Shown piece after piece: positions 30,000 to 39,774 of a stretch of 64,000 bases of DNA. The stretch lies in the NCBI RefSeq assembly GCF_000802965.1, contig NZ_JSAK01000014.1:1-64000 (forward strand), in the 5' to 3' direction. The position numbers and the translations under genes are program-made. Each line of letters opens with the position of its first letter. Positions within the stretch are counted from its first letter, which is position 1. The notes under the pieces are model-generated. The model searched no databases and was not told where the DNA came from. It worked only from the letters and a program-made list of their open reading frames with translations. Origin of the DNA: Pseudomonas fluorescens. Its GTDB lineage: Bacteria; Pseudomonadota; Gammaproteobacteria; Pseudomonadales; Pseudomonadaceae.

Positions 30000-31254
30000 G
30001 TTGGTCTCCTCGGGCGACACGGGGCAGGCGCAGCTCGGTGAGCGTGCCACCTTCCTCATGACTGTAGAGTTTCACTGAGCCGCCGGCGCGTGTCACGCTG
30101 GCCTTGCTCAAAAACAGGCCCAGGCCGAAACCTTTGCCCTTGGTGGTAAAAAATGGTTTGCCGATCTGCTCGGCGATGGCCAGCGGCACGCCGGCGCCGT
30201 GGTCGCGAATGCTGATGGTGAGGTTTTCATCATCCCAGTCCAGTGTCACTTGCAGACCTTCGGGGCATGCATCTGCCGCGTTGTTGAGCAAATTCAGCAG
30301 CGCCTGGGTCAGGTCCGGCGGCGGTGCCATGCGTGGCACGGTGCCTTGGCCAAGACGCTGGAAGCGATAACTGGCTTCCGGGCGCATCAGGTGCCAGCGG
30401 TTCAGCGCCTCGTCGAGCCAGTCGGTGACGTCCTGCATCTCCACGGCCAAACGGCGATTGGCCTCGGCGGCGCGCACCAGTTGCTGCAAGGTCTCCTTGC
30501 ACAGCTTGACCTGATCCTGCAGCACGCTCAGGTCGTCCTGCAACATCGGGTCGTGATGGTCCTGGCGCATTTCCTTGAGCAGCACGCTCATGGTCGCCAA
30601 CGGCGTACCCAGTTCATGGGCGGCACCGGCGGCTTGCGTGGCCACGGCCAGCAATTGCTGATCGCGCAGGCCTTCTTCGCGGCGGATGGCGCGCAATTCT
30701 TCCTGCCGGCGCAACTCTTCGGCCATGCGCGCGGCGAAGAAGGTGATGACTGCCGCCGCCAGGGCGAAGCTCAACCACATCCCGTACACCTGCAGGTTTT
30801 CCCGGGCGATCGGGAAGGTTTGCAGCGGATAGAAACGCGCCAGCAATAGCGTGTACATCGTCAGCGCGATACCCGACAGAATCACCGAATAGCGCCATGG
30901 CAAAGTCACGGCAGCGATGGTCAGCGGCACCAGGTAATAAGAGACGAACGGGTTGGTCGAACCGCCGGAGAAATACAGCAGGGCACTGTGGATAAACAGG
31001 TCGCAGGCCAGTTGCACGGCGTATTCGAGCTCGGTCACCGGCCACGAAGTGCGCAGGCGAATCGCCGTGAACGCGCACAGCAGCATCGAGCAAGCGAGGG
31101 TCGCGGCCAGTTGAAACCAGGGCAGCGGCAGCAACTCGAGCCAGTAGGCCAGGCCCACGGAACCGGCCTGGGCAGCCAGCACCAACGTGCGGATGAAAGT
31201 CAGCCGCCAGAGATTCTGGCGCGTGGCGGAAGTGATTTGAACGGGGGCGAGCAT
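29992..31254 (-). CDS. roxS: Redox sensor histidine kinase RoxS (RegB/PrrB family)
   Basis: A 420-residue membrane kinase. Six N-terminal helices span about residues 20-170. The RegB quinone-site pattern lies in FSGGSTNPFVSYYLVPL (near residue 108). The H-box is AAGAAHELGTPLATMSVLLKEM with the phospho-acceptor His, and the ATPase boxes include NLLNNAADACPEG, IRDHGAGVP and GKGFGLGLFLSKA. RegB-type kinases sense ubiquinone redox state. The frame extends to 31422 into a REP element, but MLAPVQITSATRQNLWRLTF at 31254 is the family-like start. Operon with roxR. Confidence 0.95.
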   Translation of the reverse strand: MLAPVQITSATRQNLWRLTFIRTLVLAAQAGSVGLAYWLELLPLPWFQLAATLACSMLLCAFTAIRLRTSWPVTELEYAVQLACDLFIHSALLYFSGGSTNPFVSYYLVPLTIAAVTLPWRYSVILSGIALTMYTLLLARFYPLQTFPIARENLQVYGMWLSFALAAAVITFFAARMAEELRRQEELRAIRREEGLRDQQLLAVATQAAGAAHELGTPLATMSVLLKEMRQDHHDPMLQDDLSVLQDQVKLCKETLQQLVRAAEANRRLAVEMQDVTDWLDEALNRWHLMRPEASYRFQRLGQGTVPRMAPPPDLTQALLNLLNNAADACPEGLQVTLDWDDENLTISIRDHGAGVPLAIAEQIGKPFFTTKGKGFGLGLFLSKASVTRAGGSVKLYSHEEGGTLTELRLPRVARGDQHE

Positions 31255-31372
31255 GAGCTCTCCTGATGAGCGCTCCAGGCGGATCGCAGGGAGTATAACC
31301 AAGCGCGGGGCCTGGCAGGCGAAAGTGCGGCAAACGGCCACAGCCAGGCTCGATGTTGTAAGGGAACGCTTT

Positions 31373-31494
31373 TGTGGCGAGGGAGCTTGCTCCCGCTGGA
31401 CTGCGAAGCAGGCCCCAACCATTCACTGGGAAATGGCGAATACCGATTCGACGACTGCTACGCAGCCGAGCGGGAGCAAGCTCCCTCGCCACAG
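31373..31494. repeat. REP/REPIN, family B
   Basis: Arms TGTGGCGAGGGAGCTTGCTC and its complement, enclosing about 80 bp, in the divergent gap between roxS and the SIMPL gene. Unlike most copies it sits between two 5' ends. Confidence 0.85.
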
Positions 31495-31610
31495 GTTTCT
31501 CATACATCTGTATAGAAGTTGTAACTGTGCGAACCGGATCATAGGCGCTAGAGTCTGATGGTTTCACGCAGGCCCGGAACATATCCCTGCGCATCACCCT
31601 AGGAGCTTTC

Positions 31611-32327
31611 ATGCACACATTCCGCCGCAGCGCCGCCCTCCTCGCCCTGAGTGTTGGCGCGATCGCCAGCCTCCCGGCCCTGGCTGCCGACGAACTTCAT
31701 TACAACCAGATTTCCCTGCGCGCCGAAGTCAGTCAGGAAGTGGCCCGCGACCTGATGATCGTGACCCTCTACACCGAAGAACAAAACGCCGACCCGGCCA
31801 AACTCGCCGCCGACGTCAGCACCACCATGAACAAGGCGCTGGCCCAGGCCAAGCAGGTCAAGGACATCACCTTGCGCCAGGGCAGCCGCAACAGCTACCC
31901 GATCTACGACACCAAGGGTCAGAAGATCACCGGCTGGCGTGAACGCGCCGAACTGCGTCTCGAAAGCTCAGACTTCGCCGCCCTGTCGAAACTGACCGGC
32001 GAGCTGCTCACCGACCTGAAGATGGGCGGCATGGACTTCGCCATCGCTACACCAACCCGCAAGGCCAGTGAAGACGCCCTGCTCAAGGATGCCGTGACCG
32101 CTTTCAAGGCCCGCGCGCAACTGGCCACCGATGCACTCGGCGGCAAGGGCTACAAAATCGTCAACCTGAACCTCAACAGCAACGGTTATCCACAACCGTA
32201 CATGCGCGGGCCGATGATGATGAAAGCCGCCAGCATGGACGCCGCTCCGGTGACGCCGGAAGTGGAAGCGGGCACCAGCCAGGTCAGCATGACGGCTGAC
32301 GGTTCGATTGAAGTGCTTATGCCTTGA
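31611..32327 (+). CDS. SIMPL domain (DUF541) periplasmic protein
   Basis: A 238-residue protein with a cleavable signal peptide (AALLALSVGAIASLPALAA, cleavage near residue 24) and a SIMPL/DUF541 domain (YNQISLRAEVSQEVARDLMIVTLYTEEQN, then NLNLNSNGYPQPYMRGP). The family includes outer-membrane-stress and BP26-like proteins of unclear activity. It sits between roxSR and dpp, as in P. aeruginosa (PA4495). A strong terminator follows 20 bp after the stop. Confidence 0.9.
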   Translation: MHTFRRSAALLALSVGAIASLPALAADELHYNQISLRAEVSQEVARDLMIVTLYTEEQNADPAKLAADVSTTMNKALAQAKQVKDITLRQGSRNSYPIYDTKGQKITGWRERAELRLESSDFAALSKLTGELLTDLKMGGMDFAIATPTRKASEDALLKDAVTAFKARAQLATDALGGKGYKIVNLNLNSNGYPQPYMRGPMMMKAASMDAAPVTPEVEAGTSQVSMTADGSIEVLMP

Positions 32328-32344
32328 ACCGATAACCTCTGAAC

Positions 32345-32382
32345 AAAAAACGGCGATCACCCAAATGATCGCCGTTTTTTTT
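32345..32382 (+). terminator. Intrinsic terminator after the SIMPL gene
   Basis: A 10-bp perfect stem ACGGCGATCA / TGATCGCCGT with loop CCCAAA and an 8-T tract. The A-run on the left also permits termination in the other direction. Confidence 0.9.
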
Positions 32383-32389
32383 CATCTCC

Positions 32390-32507
32390 CTGTAGAAGCT
32401 GCCGAAGGCTCGGGCCGCGTTCGGACGATCTTTTGATCTTGATCTATGCTCTCCAGACCTTCTGGTGGTCACTGAAAAGATCGCAGCCTCCGGCAGCGCC
32501 TACAAGG
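32390..32507. repeat. REP/REPIN, family A, long-left-arm variant
   Basis: The left arm carries CGGGCCGCGTTCGGAC; the right arm is a slightly diverged standard arm (CAGCCTCCGGCAGCGCCTAC). The centre is longer than usual and includes sequence not seen in the other copies. Confidence 0.8.
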
Positions 32508-32531
32508 TCGGTGTTCTGTTTTGAAGGTTAA

Positions 32532-32568
32532 GTTGCACTTGGTATAACTCGACCATTACCAGTGCAAC
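32532..32568. promoter_or_regulatory. Inverted repeat upstream of the first dppA-like gene
   Basis: Arms GTTGCACTTGGTA and TACCAGTGCAAC are complementary except for one bulged T and are separated by 12 nt. They lie about 320 bp before the gene start. It may be an operator; no regulator is assigned. The remaining 300 bp to the ATG contain no gene that I can support. Confidence 0.4.
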
Positions 32569-32884
32569 GAGAACCACTCCGATTAACCCCTACCCACCCC
32601 TTAAGGACGGGGTATAAATAGGTAACACCTCGCCCCACCCACGGGCGTCCCGAGGCTTTCTCGCACCAGAAAAGTGCGCCAGATGCACTGCAAAAATGCC
32701 GCGCAAACGGTCAACTGCGTCAAATTTTATACATATGCGACATTAAGGTACGTTCGTGCCACCGTTTAAGGCTTGTAGTCACTCTGGATCTTGCTTTGGG
32801 TATAGCCCCTGCATAAGTATCCGCAGGCACGACTCACGAGGTCGTCCTCAAAATCAAAAAATGACAACAAATCATGAGGCCACC

Positions 32885-34516
32885 ATGCTTAAACAAGCGG
32901 TCATTCCGTTTTTATTAGGTGCCAGCTTGCTAGCTAGCGCACCGTTCGCCCAAGCTGCGACTAACCTGGTGTTCTGCTCCGAAGGGAGCCCGGCCGGTTT
33001 CGATCCAGGTCAATACACCACCGGAACCGACTTCGACGCCTCTGCAGAAACCATGTTCAACCGCCTGACGCAGTTCGAGCGCGGCGGCACTGCCGTTATT
33101 CCTGGCCTGGCAACCAGCTGGGACGTCTCCGATGACGGCCTGACTTACACCTTCCACCTGCGTGAAGGCGTCAAGTTCCACACCACCCCGTACTTCAAGC
33201 CGACGCGTACCTTTAACGCCGACGACGTGTTGTTCACCTTTAATCGCATGATTAACAAGGATGACCCGTTCCGCAAAGCGTACCCGACCGAATTCCCGTA
33301 CTTCACCGACATGGGGATGGATACCAACATCACCAAGATCGATAAAGTCGACGACAACACCGTCAAGTTCACCCTCAAAGACGTCGATGCCGCGTTCATC
33401 CAGAACATGGCCATGAGCTTCGCCTCGATCCAGTCCGCCGAGTACGCTGCCCAGCTGCTCAAGGAAGGCAAGGCCGCCGACATCAACCAGAAGCCGGTCG
33501 GCACTGGTCCGTTCGTGTTCAAGAGCTACCAGAAAGACTCCAACATCCGCTACACCGGGAACAAGGACTACTGGAAGCCGGATGACGTCAAGATCGACAA
33601 CCTGATCTTCGCCATCACCACCGACCCGTCGGTTCGCATCCAGAAGCTGAAGAAGAACGAGTGCCAGGTCACTCTGTTCCCACGTCCGGCCGACCTGAAA
33701 GCGCTGCGCGAAGACAAAACCCTGAAGCTGCCTGACCAGGCCGGTTTCAACCTGGGCTACATCGCCTACAACGTGATGGACAAGGTCAAGGGCAGCAACG
33801 AGCCAAATCCGTTGGCCCAACTGAAAGTGCGTCAGGCACTGGACATGGCGGTCAACAAGCAGCAGATCATCGACTCCGTGTATCAGGGCGCTGGCCAACT
33901 GGCCGTCAACGCCATGCCGCCGACCCAGTGGTCCTACGACACCACCATCAAAGATGCTCCGTACAACCCTGAGAAAGCCAAAGAGCTGCTCAAGGAAGCG
34001 GGCGTTAAAGAAGGCACCGAGATCGTTCTGTGGGCGATGCCGGTACAGCGTCCATACAACCCGAACGCCAAGCTGATGGCAGAAATGCTGCAGTCCGACT
34101 GGGCGAAGGTCGGCCTCAAGGTCAAGATCCAGAGCTACGAGTGGGGCGAGTACATCAAGCGCTCCAAAGGTGGCGAGAACCAGGCGATGCTGATTGGCTG
34201 GAGCGGTGACAATGGTGATCCGGACAACTGGCTGAACGTGCTGTTCGGTTGCGACTCGCTGGAAGGCAACAACTTCTCCAAGTGGTGCGACAAGAAGTTT
34301 GACGACATCGTCAAACAAGCCAAGCGTACTTCGGACCAAGGCAAGCGCACCGAGCTGTACAAACAAGCGCAACACGTCCTCAAAGACGCGGTGCCAATGA
34401 CACCTATCGCTCACTCGACGGTGTTCCAACCCATGCGCGCTAATGTGCAGGACTTCAAGATCAGCCCGTTTGGCTTGAACTCCTTCTACGGCGTCAGCGT
34501 CAGCGTCAGCAAGTAA
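32885..34516 (+). CDS. dppA: Dipeptide ABC transporter substrate-binding protein (first copy)
   Basis: A 543-residue periplasmic peptide-binding protein (SBP family 5). Signal peptide about residues 1-24 (VIPFLLGASLLASAPFAQA). Mature-domain landmarks: NLVFCSEGSPAGFDPGQYTTGTDFDASAETMFNRL near residue 25 (long pattern, abbreviated here), GPFVFKSYQKDSNIRYTGN, and GWSGDNGDPDNWLNVLFGCD near residue 440. It is very similar throughout to the protein at 34820 and less so to the one at 38106. The start at 32885 is chosen over upstream in-frame codons because it begins the signal peptide. In P. aeruginosa the matching genes are dppA1-A4. Confidence 0.94.
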   Translation: MLKQAVIPFLLGASLLASAPFAQAATNLVFCSEGSPAGFDPGQYTTGTDFDASAETMFNRLTQFERGGTAVIPGLATSWDVSDDGLTYTFHLREGVKFHTTPYFKPTRTFNADDVLFTFNRMINKDDPFRKAYPTEFPYFTDMGMDTNITKIDKVDDNTVKFTLKDVDAAFIQNMAMSFASIQSAEYAAQLLKEGKAADINQKPVGTGPFVFKSYQKDSNIRYTGNKDYWKPDDVKIDNLIFAITTDPSVRIQKLKKNECQVTLFPRPADLKALREDKTLKLPDQAGFNLGYIAYNVMDKVKGSNEPNPLAQLKVRQALDMAVNKQQIIDSVYQGAGQLAVNAMPPTQWSYDTTIKDAPYNPEKAKELLKEAGVKEGTEIVLWAMPVQRPYNPNAKLMAEMLQSDWAKVGLKVKIQSYEWGEYIKRSKGGENQAMLIGWSGDNGDPDNWLNVLFGCDSLEGNNFSKWCDKKFDDIVKQAKRTSDQGKRTELYKQAQHVLKDAVPMTPIAHSTVFQPMRANVQDFKISPFGLNSFYGVSVSVSK

Positions 34517-34522
34517 GGTATT

Positions 34523-34553
34523 GCAATGGCGACGTCTTTGACGTCGCCATTGC
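34523..34553 (+). terminator. Hairpin after the first dppA copy
   Basis: A 14-bp perfect stem (GCAATGGCGACGTC / GACGTCGCCATTGC) with a TTT loop, followed by TTTAT. A short U-tract suggests partial termination or mRNA 3'-end stabilisation. The next 265 bp hold no gene that I can support. Confidence 0.65.
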
Positions 34554-34819
34554 TTTATCTATCGAGAAAGCAGGAATTTGCCTACATCCAAACCCGCTGC
34601 GTAATACAGCAGAGGTTTAGGACGCGTCGACTTTTCCCACGAGTCTTTCGGACTCTACGCATTTACTGCCGGACTCACGGTTCCATACCGTCGAGATCCG
34701 ACCAGCTCATGCGTGGGTCATCGTTTTTTGCTGAACGTCATGGCTGGTAACGAGTGAGACCTCCACGTCCCCGGACGGCCGAGGGCTCATTGCTAAAACA
34801 CTGAACAAGAGAGAGCGTC

Positions 34820-36421
34820 ATGCGCCATACCTTGGTTTTATCCGCATTGCTGGGTACCGGCCTGTTGGCCGCCACTTCCATGAGCCAGGCCGCCAATAAC
34901 AGCCTGGTGTTCTGCTCCGAAGGCAGCCCCGCTGGTTTCGATACCGCGCAGTACACGACCGCGACCGACAACGACGCCGCCGAACCGTTGTACAACCGCC
35001 TGGCAGAGTTTGAAAAAGGCGCGACCAATGTCGTACCGGGCCTGGCCACGAGCTGGGATATTTCCGAGGACGGCCTCAAGTACACCTTTCACCTGCGTCC
35101 CGGGGTGAAATTTCACACGACCAAATACTTCACACCGACACGCGATTTCAATGCCGATGACGTGCTGTTCACGTTCAACCGCATGCTCGATCCGCAACAA
35201 CCTTTCCGTAAGGCCTACCCGACCGAATTCCCGTATTTCAACGGAATGAGCCTGAACAAGAACATCGCCAAGGTCGAGAAGACCGGGCCGCTGACCGTGG
35301 AGTTCACGCTCAACAGTGTGGACGCCGCGTTCATCCAGAACCTCGCCATGAGCTTCGCCGCGATCCTCTCCGCCGAGTACGCCGACAAGCTGCTGGCCGA
35401 AGGCAAGCCGAGCGACATCAACCAGAAGCCGATCGGCACCGGGCCGTTCGTGTTCAAGAGCTACCAGAAAGACTCGAACATCCGTTACACCGGCAATAAG
35501 CAGTACTGGGCCCCTGACCGGGTCAAGCTCGACAACCTGATCTTCGCCATCAACACCGACGCATCGGTCCGTGTGCAGAAGCTCAAGGCCAACGAGTGCC
35601 AGATCACCCTGCACCCGCGCCCTGCCGACGTCACCGCGCTGAAAAATGACCCGGCACTGAAGCTGATCGAGAAGCCTGGCTTCAACCTCGGCTACATCGC
35701 CTACAACGTGCGCCACAAACCGTTCGACCAGCTCGAAGTGCGTCAGGCGCTGGACATGGCGGTGAACAAGCAAGGCATTCTCCACGCCGTCTACCAAGGT
35801 GCGGGGCAACTGGCGGTCAACGCCATGCCACCGACCCAGTGGTCCTACGACGAAACCATCAAGGATGCCGCCTACAACCCGGAAAAAGCCAAGGAATTGC
35901 TCAAGGCTGCCGGCGTCAAGGAAGGCACCGAAATCACCCTCTGGGCCATGCCCGTGCAGCGTCCGTACAACCCCAACGCCAAGTTGATGGCCGAGATGCT
36001 CCAGGCTGACTGGGCGAAGATCGGCCTCAAGGTCAAGATCGTCAGCTACGAATGGGGCGAGTACATCAAGCGCACCAAGAATGGCGAGCACGACATCAGC
36101 CTGATTGGCTGGACCGGTGACAATGGTGACCCGGACAACTGGCTCGGCACGCTGTACAGCTGCGACGCCATTGGCGGCAACAACTATTCCATGTGGTGTG
36201 ATCCGGCTTACGACAAGCTGATCAAGCAGGCCAAGGTCGTGACCGACCGCGAGCAGCGCACCGTGCTTTACAAACAGGCGCAGCAATTGCTCAAGCAGCA
36301 AGTGCCGATCACGCCAGTCGCCCACTCGACGGTCAACCAGCCGTTAAGCGCCAAAATCGAAGGGTTCAAAGTCAGCCCTTTCGGTCGCAACGTGTTCTCG
36401 GGTGTCAGCATCGAAAAATAA
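34820..36421 (+). CDS. Dipeptide ABC transporter substrate-binding protein (second copy)
   Basis: A 533-residue SBP family 5 protein with signal peptide LSALLGTGLLAATSMSQAA. Long identical stretches with the preceding copy (for example VFKSYQKDSNIRYTGN and LWAMPVQRPYNPNAKLMAEM) show a tandem duplication. Ligand-pocket segments such as GWTGDNGDPDNWLGTLYSCD differ slightly, compatible with a different peptide preference. AGAGAG precedes the ATG. Probably delivers peptides to the shared DppBCDF. Confidence 0.94.
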   Translation: MRHTLVLSALLGTGLLAATSMSQAANNSLVFCSEGSPAGFDTAQYTTATDNDAAEPLYNRLAEFEKGATNVVPGLATSWDISEDGLKYTFHLRPGVKFHTTKYFTPTRDFNADDVLFTFNRMLDPQQPFRKAYPTEFPYFNGMSLNKNIAKVEKTGPLTVEFTLNSVDAAFIQNLAMSFAAILSAEYADKLLAEGKPSDINQKPIGTGPFVFKSYQKDSNIRYTGNKQYWAPDRVKLDNLIFAINTDASVRVQKLKANECQITLHPRPADVTALKNDPALKLIEKPGFNLGYIAYNVRHKPFDQLEVRQALDMAVNKQGILHAVYQGAGQLAVNAMPPTQWSYDETIKDAAYNPEKAKELLKAAGVKEGTEITLWAMPVQRPYNPNAKLMAEMLQADWAKIGLKVKIVSYEWGEYIKRTKNGEHDISLIGWTGDNGDPDNWLGTLYSCDAIGGNNYSMWCDPAYDKLIKQAKVVTDREQRTVLYKQAQQLLKQQVPITPVAHSTVNQPLSAKIEGFKVSPFGRNVFSGVSIEK

Positions 36422-36593
36422 AACCGTGTAGCTAGAACGCTGGGGGCGCATTGCGCCCTCACGCAAGCGTATTGCCGTAATTCGCCCAAACGGCGCACAG
36501 CAAACGTTTGCGATGCGTGCAAGAGTTCCAAACCAATAGCCGGATCACCCAAAAAAGACCGGTATAAAAAAAAGAAAGTAAGGAGCTTCACCC

Positions 36594-38027
36594 ATGAAAC
36601 TGAGCAGCACCGCATTATTGGCCCTGGCCATCAGCAGCGTAACCGCCACGGCTTACGCGGAGACCCAGAGCCAGGCGTTCACCCCGGTTACTGTGAAAGA
36701 AAAAAGCGCCCAGAGCGAAGCCACCGGTTTTGTCGAAGGCCAGTCCATCAGCGGCACGACCCGTAACTGGTACGCCAACGAACAGCTCAAGCGTGGGGGC
36801 AAATTCCGCTACAGCAAAGATGGCGCGTTGCCGGAAACCGATCGCCGTATCAACTGGGTGCAGGGCACCATCCTCAAATACAACTCGGGCTTCACCGAAG
36901 GTGCGGTAGGTTTCAGCACTGAAGTCGCGGCGTACAACGCCATCGCGCTGGAGCGGGATCGCGAGAACCTGGCCGCCGGCAACGGTGGCGCACCGAAGAC
37001 CGGTCCGTTCTCGGGTAACAACCGTACCCTGACCGAAAAAGGCGGTGACGCCGTCGGCCAGTGGAGCAAACTGGGCCTGGCCAATGTCAAGGCGCGTTAC
37101 TCCAACAGCACCCTGACTGCCGGCCGCCAGAGCTACAGCAGCCCGCAAGTCGATACGATCGGCAACCGCGCCCTGCCTTCTAGCTTCCAGGGTGTGAGCC
37201 TGAACGTCGCCGAACTGGAAAACCTGACTTTCGACCTCGCGACCTTCGACCGCGTGTCCCCGCGTATGGAACAAAGCCAGCAGAAATTCCGCACCGAATA
37301 CGCCAACGGCCGGGAAGAGTCCGACCACATCTACACTGGCGGCATCACCTACACCCCATTCTCCAGCCTGACCACCAGCCTCTGGGCGACCCAGGCCGAA
37401 GACATCTGGAACCAGTACTACTTCGGCGCCACCCACGTGCTGGGTGACAGCCAGGTCCTGAGCCTGACCACCGGCCTGAACTACTACAAAACCCAGGAAG
37501 AAGGTAAGGCGCTGATCGGCGACATCGACAACGACACCTACTCCCTGTCGTTCGGCCTGACTCACCAGGCGCACAGCCTGACCTTCTCGTACCAGGAAGT
37601 GAACGGTAACGAGTACTTCGACTACCTGCACGAAACCAACGGCATCTACCTGGCCAACTCCCTGCTGTCGGACTTCAACGGCCCGAACGAGAAATCCTTC
37701 CAGGTGGCCTATGGTCTGAACATGGCCGAATACGGCGTGCCGGGCCTGAAGTTCAACATCTATCAGGCGCGCGGCTGGGGCATCGACGGCACGCACTACA
37801 CCGGCAACAAAGGTGTGGTGGGCAAAGGCTACGACGGCGTCCAGGAACAGGATGGCGAACACCACTACGAATACGGTATCGGTGCGACTTACGCTGTTCA
37901 AAGCGGCCCGCTCAAGGCCACCACAATCCGTGGTACCTACACTGCCCACCGCGCCAGTGAAAACCAGTCTGATGGCAGCATCAACGAGTTCCGTCTCGTG
38001 ACCACTATCCCGTTCAACATTCTGTAA
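36594..38027 (+). CDS. opdP: OprD family outer-membrane porin (OpdP type)
   Basis: A 477-residue OprD-family 18-stranded porin. Signal peptide about residues 1-21 (STALLALAISSVTATAYA). The family opening F-V-E-G-Q-S-I-S-G-T-T-R-N-W-Y is present, and it ends in an aromatic-poor F-N-I-L strand. Its position between peptide-binding proteins and dppBCDF matches OpdP of P. aeruginosa, which admits glycine-glutamate dipeptides and arginine. The ribosome site is AAGGAG 10 nt before the ATG. Confidence 0.93.
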   Translation: MKLSSTALLALAISSVTATAYAETQSQAFTPVTVKEKSAQSEATGFVEGQSISGTTRNWYANEQLKRGGKFRYSKDGALPETDRRINWVQGTILKYNSGFTEGAVGFSTEVAAYNAIALERDRENLAAGNGGAPKTGPFSGNNRTLTEKGGDAVGQWSKLGLANVKARYSNSTLTAGRQSYSSPQVDTIGNRALPSSFQGVSLNVAELENLTFDLATFDRVSPRMEQSQQKFRTEYANGREESDHIYTGGITYTPFSSLTTSLWATQAEDIWNQYYFGATHVLGDSQVLSLTTGLNYYKTQEEGKALIGDIDNDTYSLSFGLTHQAHSLTFSYQEVNGNEYFDYLHETNGIYLANSLLSDFNGPNEKSFQVAYGLNMAEYGVPGLKFNIYQARGWGIDGTHYTGNKGVVGKGYDGVQEQDGEHHYEYGIGATYAVQSGPLKATTIRGTYTAHRASENQSDGSINEFRLVTTIPFNIL

Positions 38028-38105
38028 AACACCGGCCGAACGGCTGATTCAGCGATGAATCGGCCGTCAGGCTTTGTCCTGCTAACCGATTGCAGAGGGT
38101 TCTTG

Positions 38106-39701
38106 ATGAAAATGCTTCCCCTACGTGCGGCCATCGCGGCCGCGTTGCTGAGTGTCGCGGTGGGCGTATCGGCCAAACCGCTGGTGGTCTGTACCGAAGC
38201 CAGCCCGGAAGGCTTCGACATGGTCCAGTACACGACTGCAGTCACCGCCGATGCCGTGGCTGAAACCATCTTCAATCGACTGGCGGACTTCAAGCCCGGC
38301 ACCACTGATGTGATTCCGGCCCTGGCCGACTCCTGGGACATCAGCGAGGACGGCCTGACCTACACGTTCCACTTGCGCAAAGGCGTCAAGTTTCACACCA
38401 CCGAATACTTCAAACCGACGCGCGACATGAATGCCGACGACGTGGTCTGGAGCTTCCAGCGCCAGCTGGACCCGAACCACCCATGGCACAAACTGTCGAG
38501 CGTGGGCTTCCCGTACTTTGAAAGCATGGGCTTCAAGGAACTGCTGAAAAGCGTCGAGAAAGTCGACGACAACACGGTCAAGTTCACCCTGACCCGTCGC
38601 GAGGCGCCGTTCCTGGCCGACATCGCCATGGCCTTCTCGTCGATCTACTCCGCCGAGTACGCCGATCAGTTGCTCAAGGCAAACAAAGCTGCCGACCTGA
38701 ACAACAAACCGGTCGGCACCGGTCCGTTCGTCTTCCAGCGCTACAACAAGGACGCTCAGGTTCGCTTCAAGGCCAACCCGGACTACTTCCGTGGCAAGCC
38801 ACCCGCCGAGGCGCTGATCCTGGCCATCGGCACCGACAACAATGTGCGCCTGCAAAAGCTCAAGGCCAACGAGTGCCAGATCGCGCTGTATCCGAAACCG
38901 GATGACATCCCGAGCATCAAGAAAGACCCGAACCTGAAGGTCGATGAACTGAACGCGATGACCGTTTCGTACGTCGCCATGAACACCACACACAAGTACA
39001 TGAGTGATGTGCGGGTGCGCAAAGCCATCGACATCGCGTTCGATAAGGAAGCCTACGTCAACGCGCTGTTTGGCAAAGGCAATGCGACAGTGGCGGTCAA
39101 CCCGTATCCTGACACCCTGCTGGGCTACAACCACAGCCTGAAGAATCCGACTCGCGATCTGGACAAGGCGCGTGCCCTGCTCAAGGAAGCCGGCGTACCG
39201 GAAGGCACCACTTTCACCCTGTTCACCCGCAACGGTGGCGGGCCAACCAACCCGAACCCGATGCTCGGCGCGCAGATGATGCAGGCCGATTTGGCCAAGG
39301 TCGGCATCAAGATCGACATCCGCGTGATGGAATGGGGCGAAATGCTCAAACGCGCTAAAAACGGCGAGCACGATATGGTTTCCGCCGGATGGGCGGGCGA
39401 TAACGGCGATCCGGATAACTTCCTGACGCCTATGCTCAGTTGCGAAGCGGCGAAGAACGGCGAAAACTACGCGCGCTGGTGCAATGCCAAGTTCCAGACG
39501 CTGATCGACCAGGCCCGCGAGAAGACCGATCCGGCTGAACGTGCAGCGCTCTATGAGCAGGCTCAGGTTATTTTTAATCAGGACCAGCCGTGGATCAGCA
39601 TGGCACACACTAGAATGTTCACTGCAATGCGCAACAACGTAGAGGGCTATCACATTAGCCCCCTCACCACTAATAACTTCGCCACCACCCAGGTGAAGTA
39701 A
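38106..39701 (+). CDS. Peptide ABC transporter substrate-binding protein (third copy)
   Basis: A 531-residue SBP family 5 protein with signal peptide LRAAIAAALLSVAVGVSA. It is more diverged from the other two than they are from each other (MNADDVVWSFQRQLDPNHPW; GWAGDNGDPDNFLTPMLSCE). The start at 38106 (MKMLPLR) begins the signal peptide; an upstream in-frame ATG at 38055 would add 17 residues and is less likely. It lies 73 bp before dppB, so it is the copy most tightly linked to the permease genes. Confidence 0.94.
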   Translation: MKMLPLRAAIAAALLSVAVGVSAKPLVVCTEASPEGFDMVQYTTAVTADAVAETIFNRLADFKPGTTDVIPALADSWDISEDGLTYTFHLRKGVKFHTTEYFKPTRDMNADDVVWSFQRQLDPNHPWHKLSSVGFPYFESMGFKELLKSVEKVDDNTVKFTLTRREAPFLADIAMAFSSIYSAEYADQLLKANKAADLNNKPVGTGPFVFQRYNKDAQVRFKANPDYFRGKPPAEALILAIGTDNNVRLQKLKANECQIALYPKPDDIPSIKKDPNLKVDELNAMTVSYVAMNTTHKYMSDVRVRKAIDIAFDKEAYVNALFGKGNATVAVNPYPDTLLGYNHSLKNPTRDLDKARALLKEAGVPEGTTFTLFTRNGGGPTNPNPMLGAQMMQADLAKVGIKIDIRVMEWGEMLKRAKNGEHDMVSAGWAGDNGDPDNFLTPMLSCEAAKNGENYARWCNAKFQTLIDQAREKTDPAERAALYEQAQVIFNQDQPWISMAHTRMFTAMRNNVEGYHISPLTTNNFATTQVK

Positions 39702-39774
39702 TAAGAAAACTCCCGGCATTCCTGAACCCAGGCATGCCGGGCACGCCTAACCGGCTGATGAGGTACAACACACG

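Noticed and set aside
34526-34750. A 74-codon ORF between the first two SBP genes
   Set aside because: It starts inside the hairpin after the first SBP, is low-scoring and resembles neither psdR nor mdpA.
36440-36470. GGGCGCA-TTGCGCCC hairpin after the second SBP gene
   Set aside because: The stem is plausible but has no U-tract and partial overlap with other pairings; left uncalled as a terminator.
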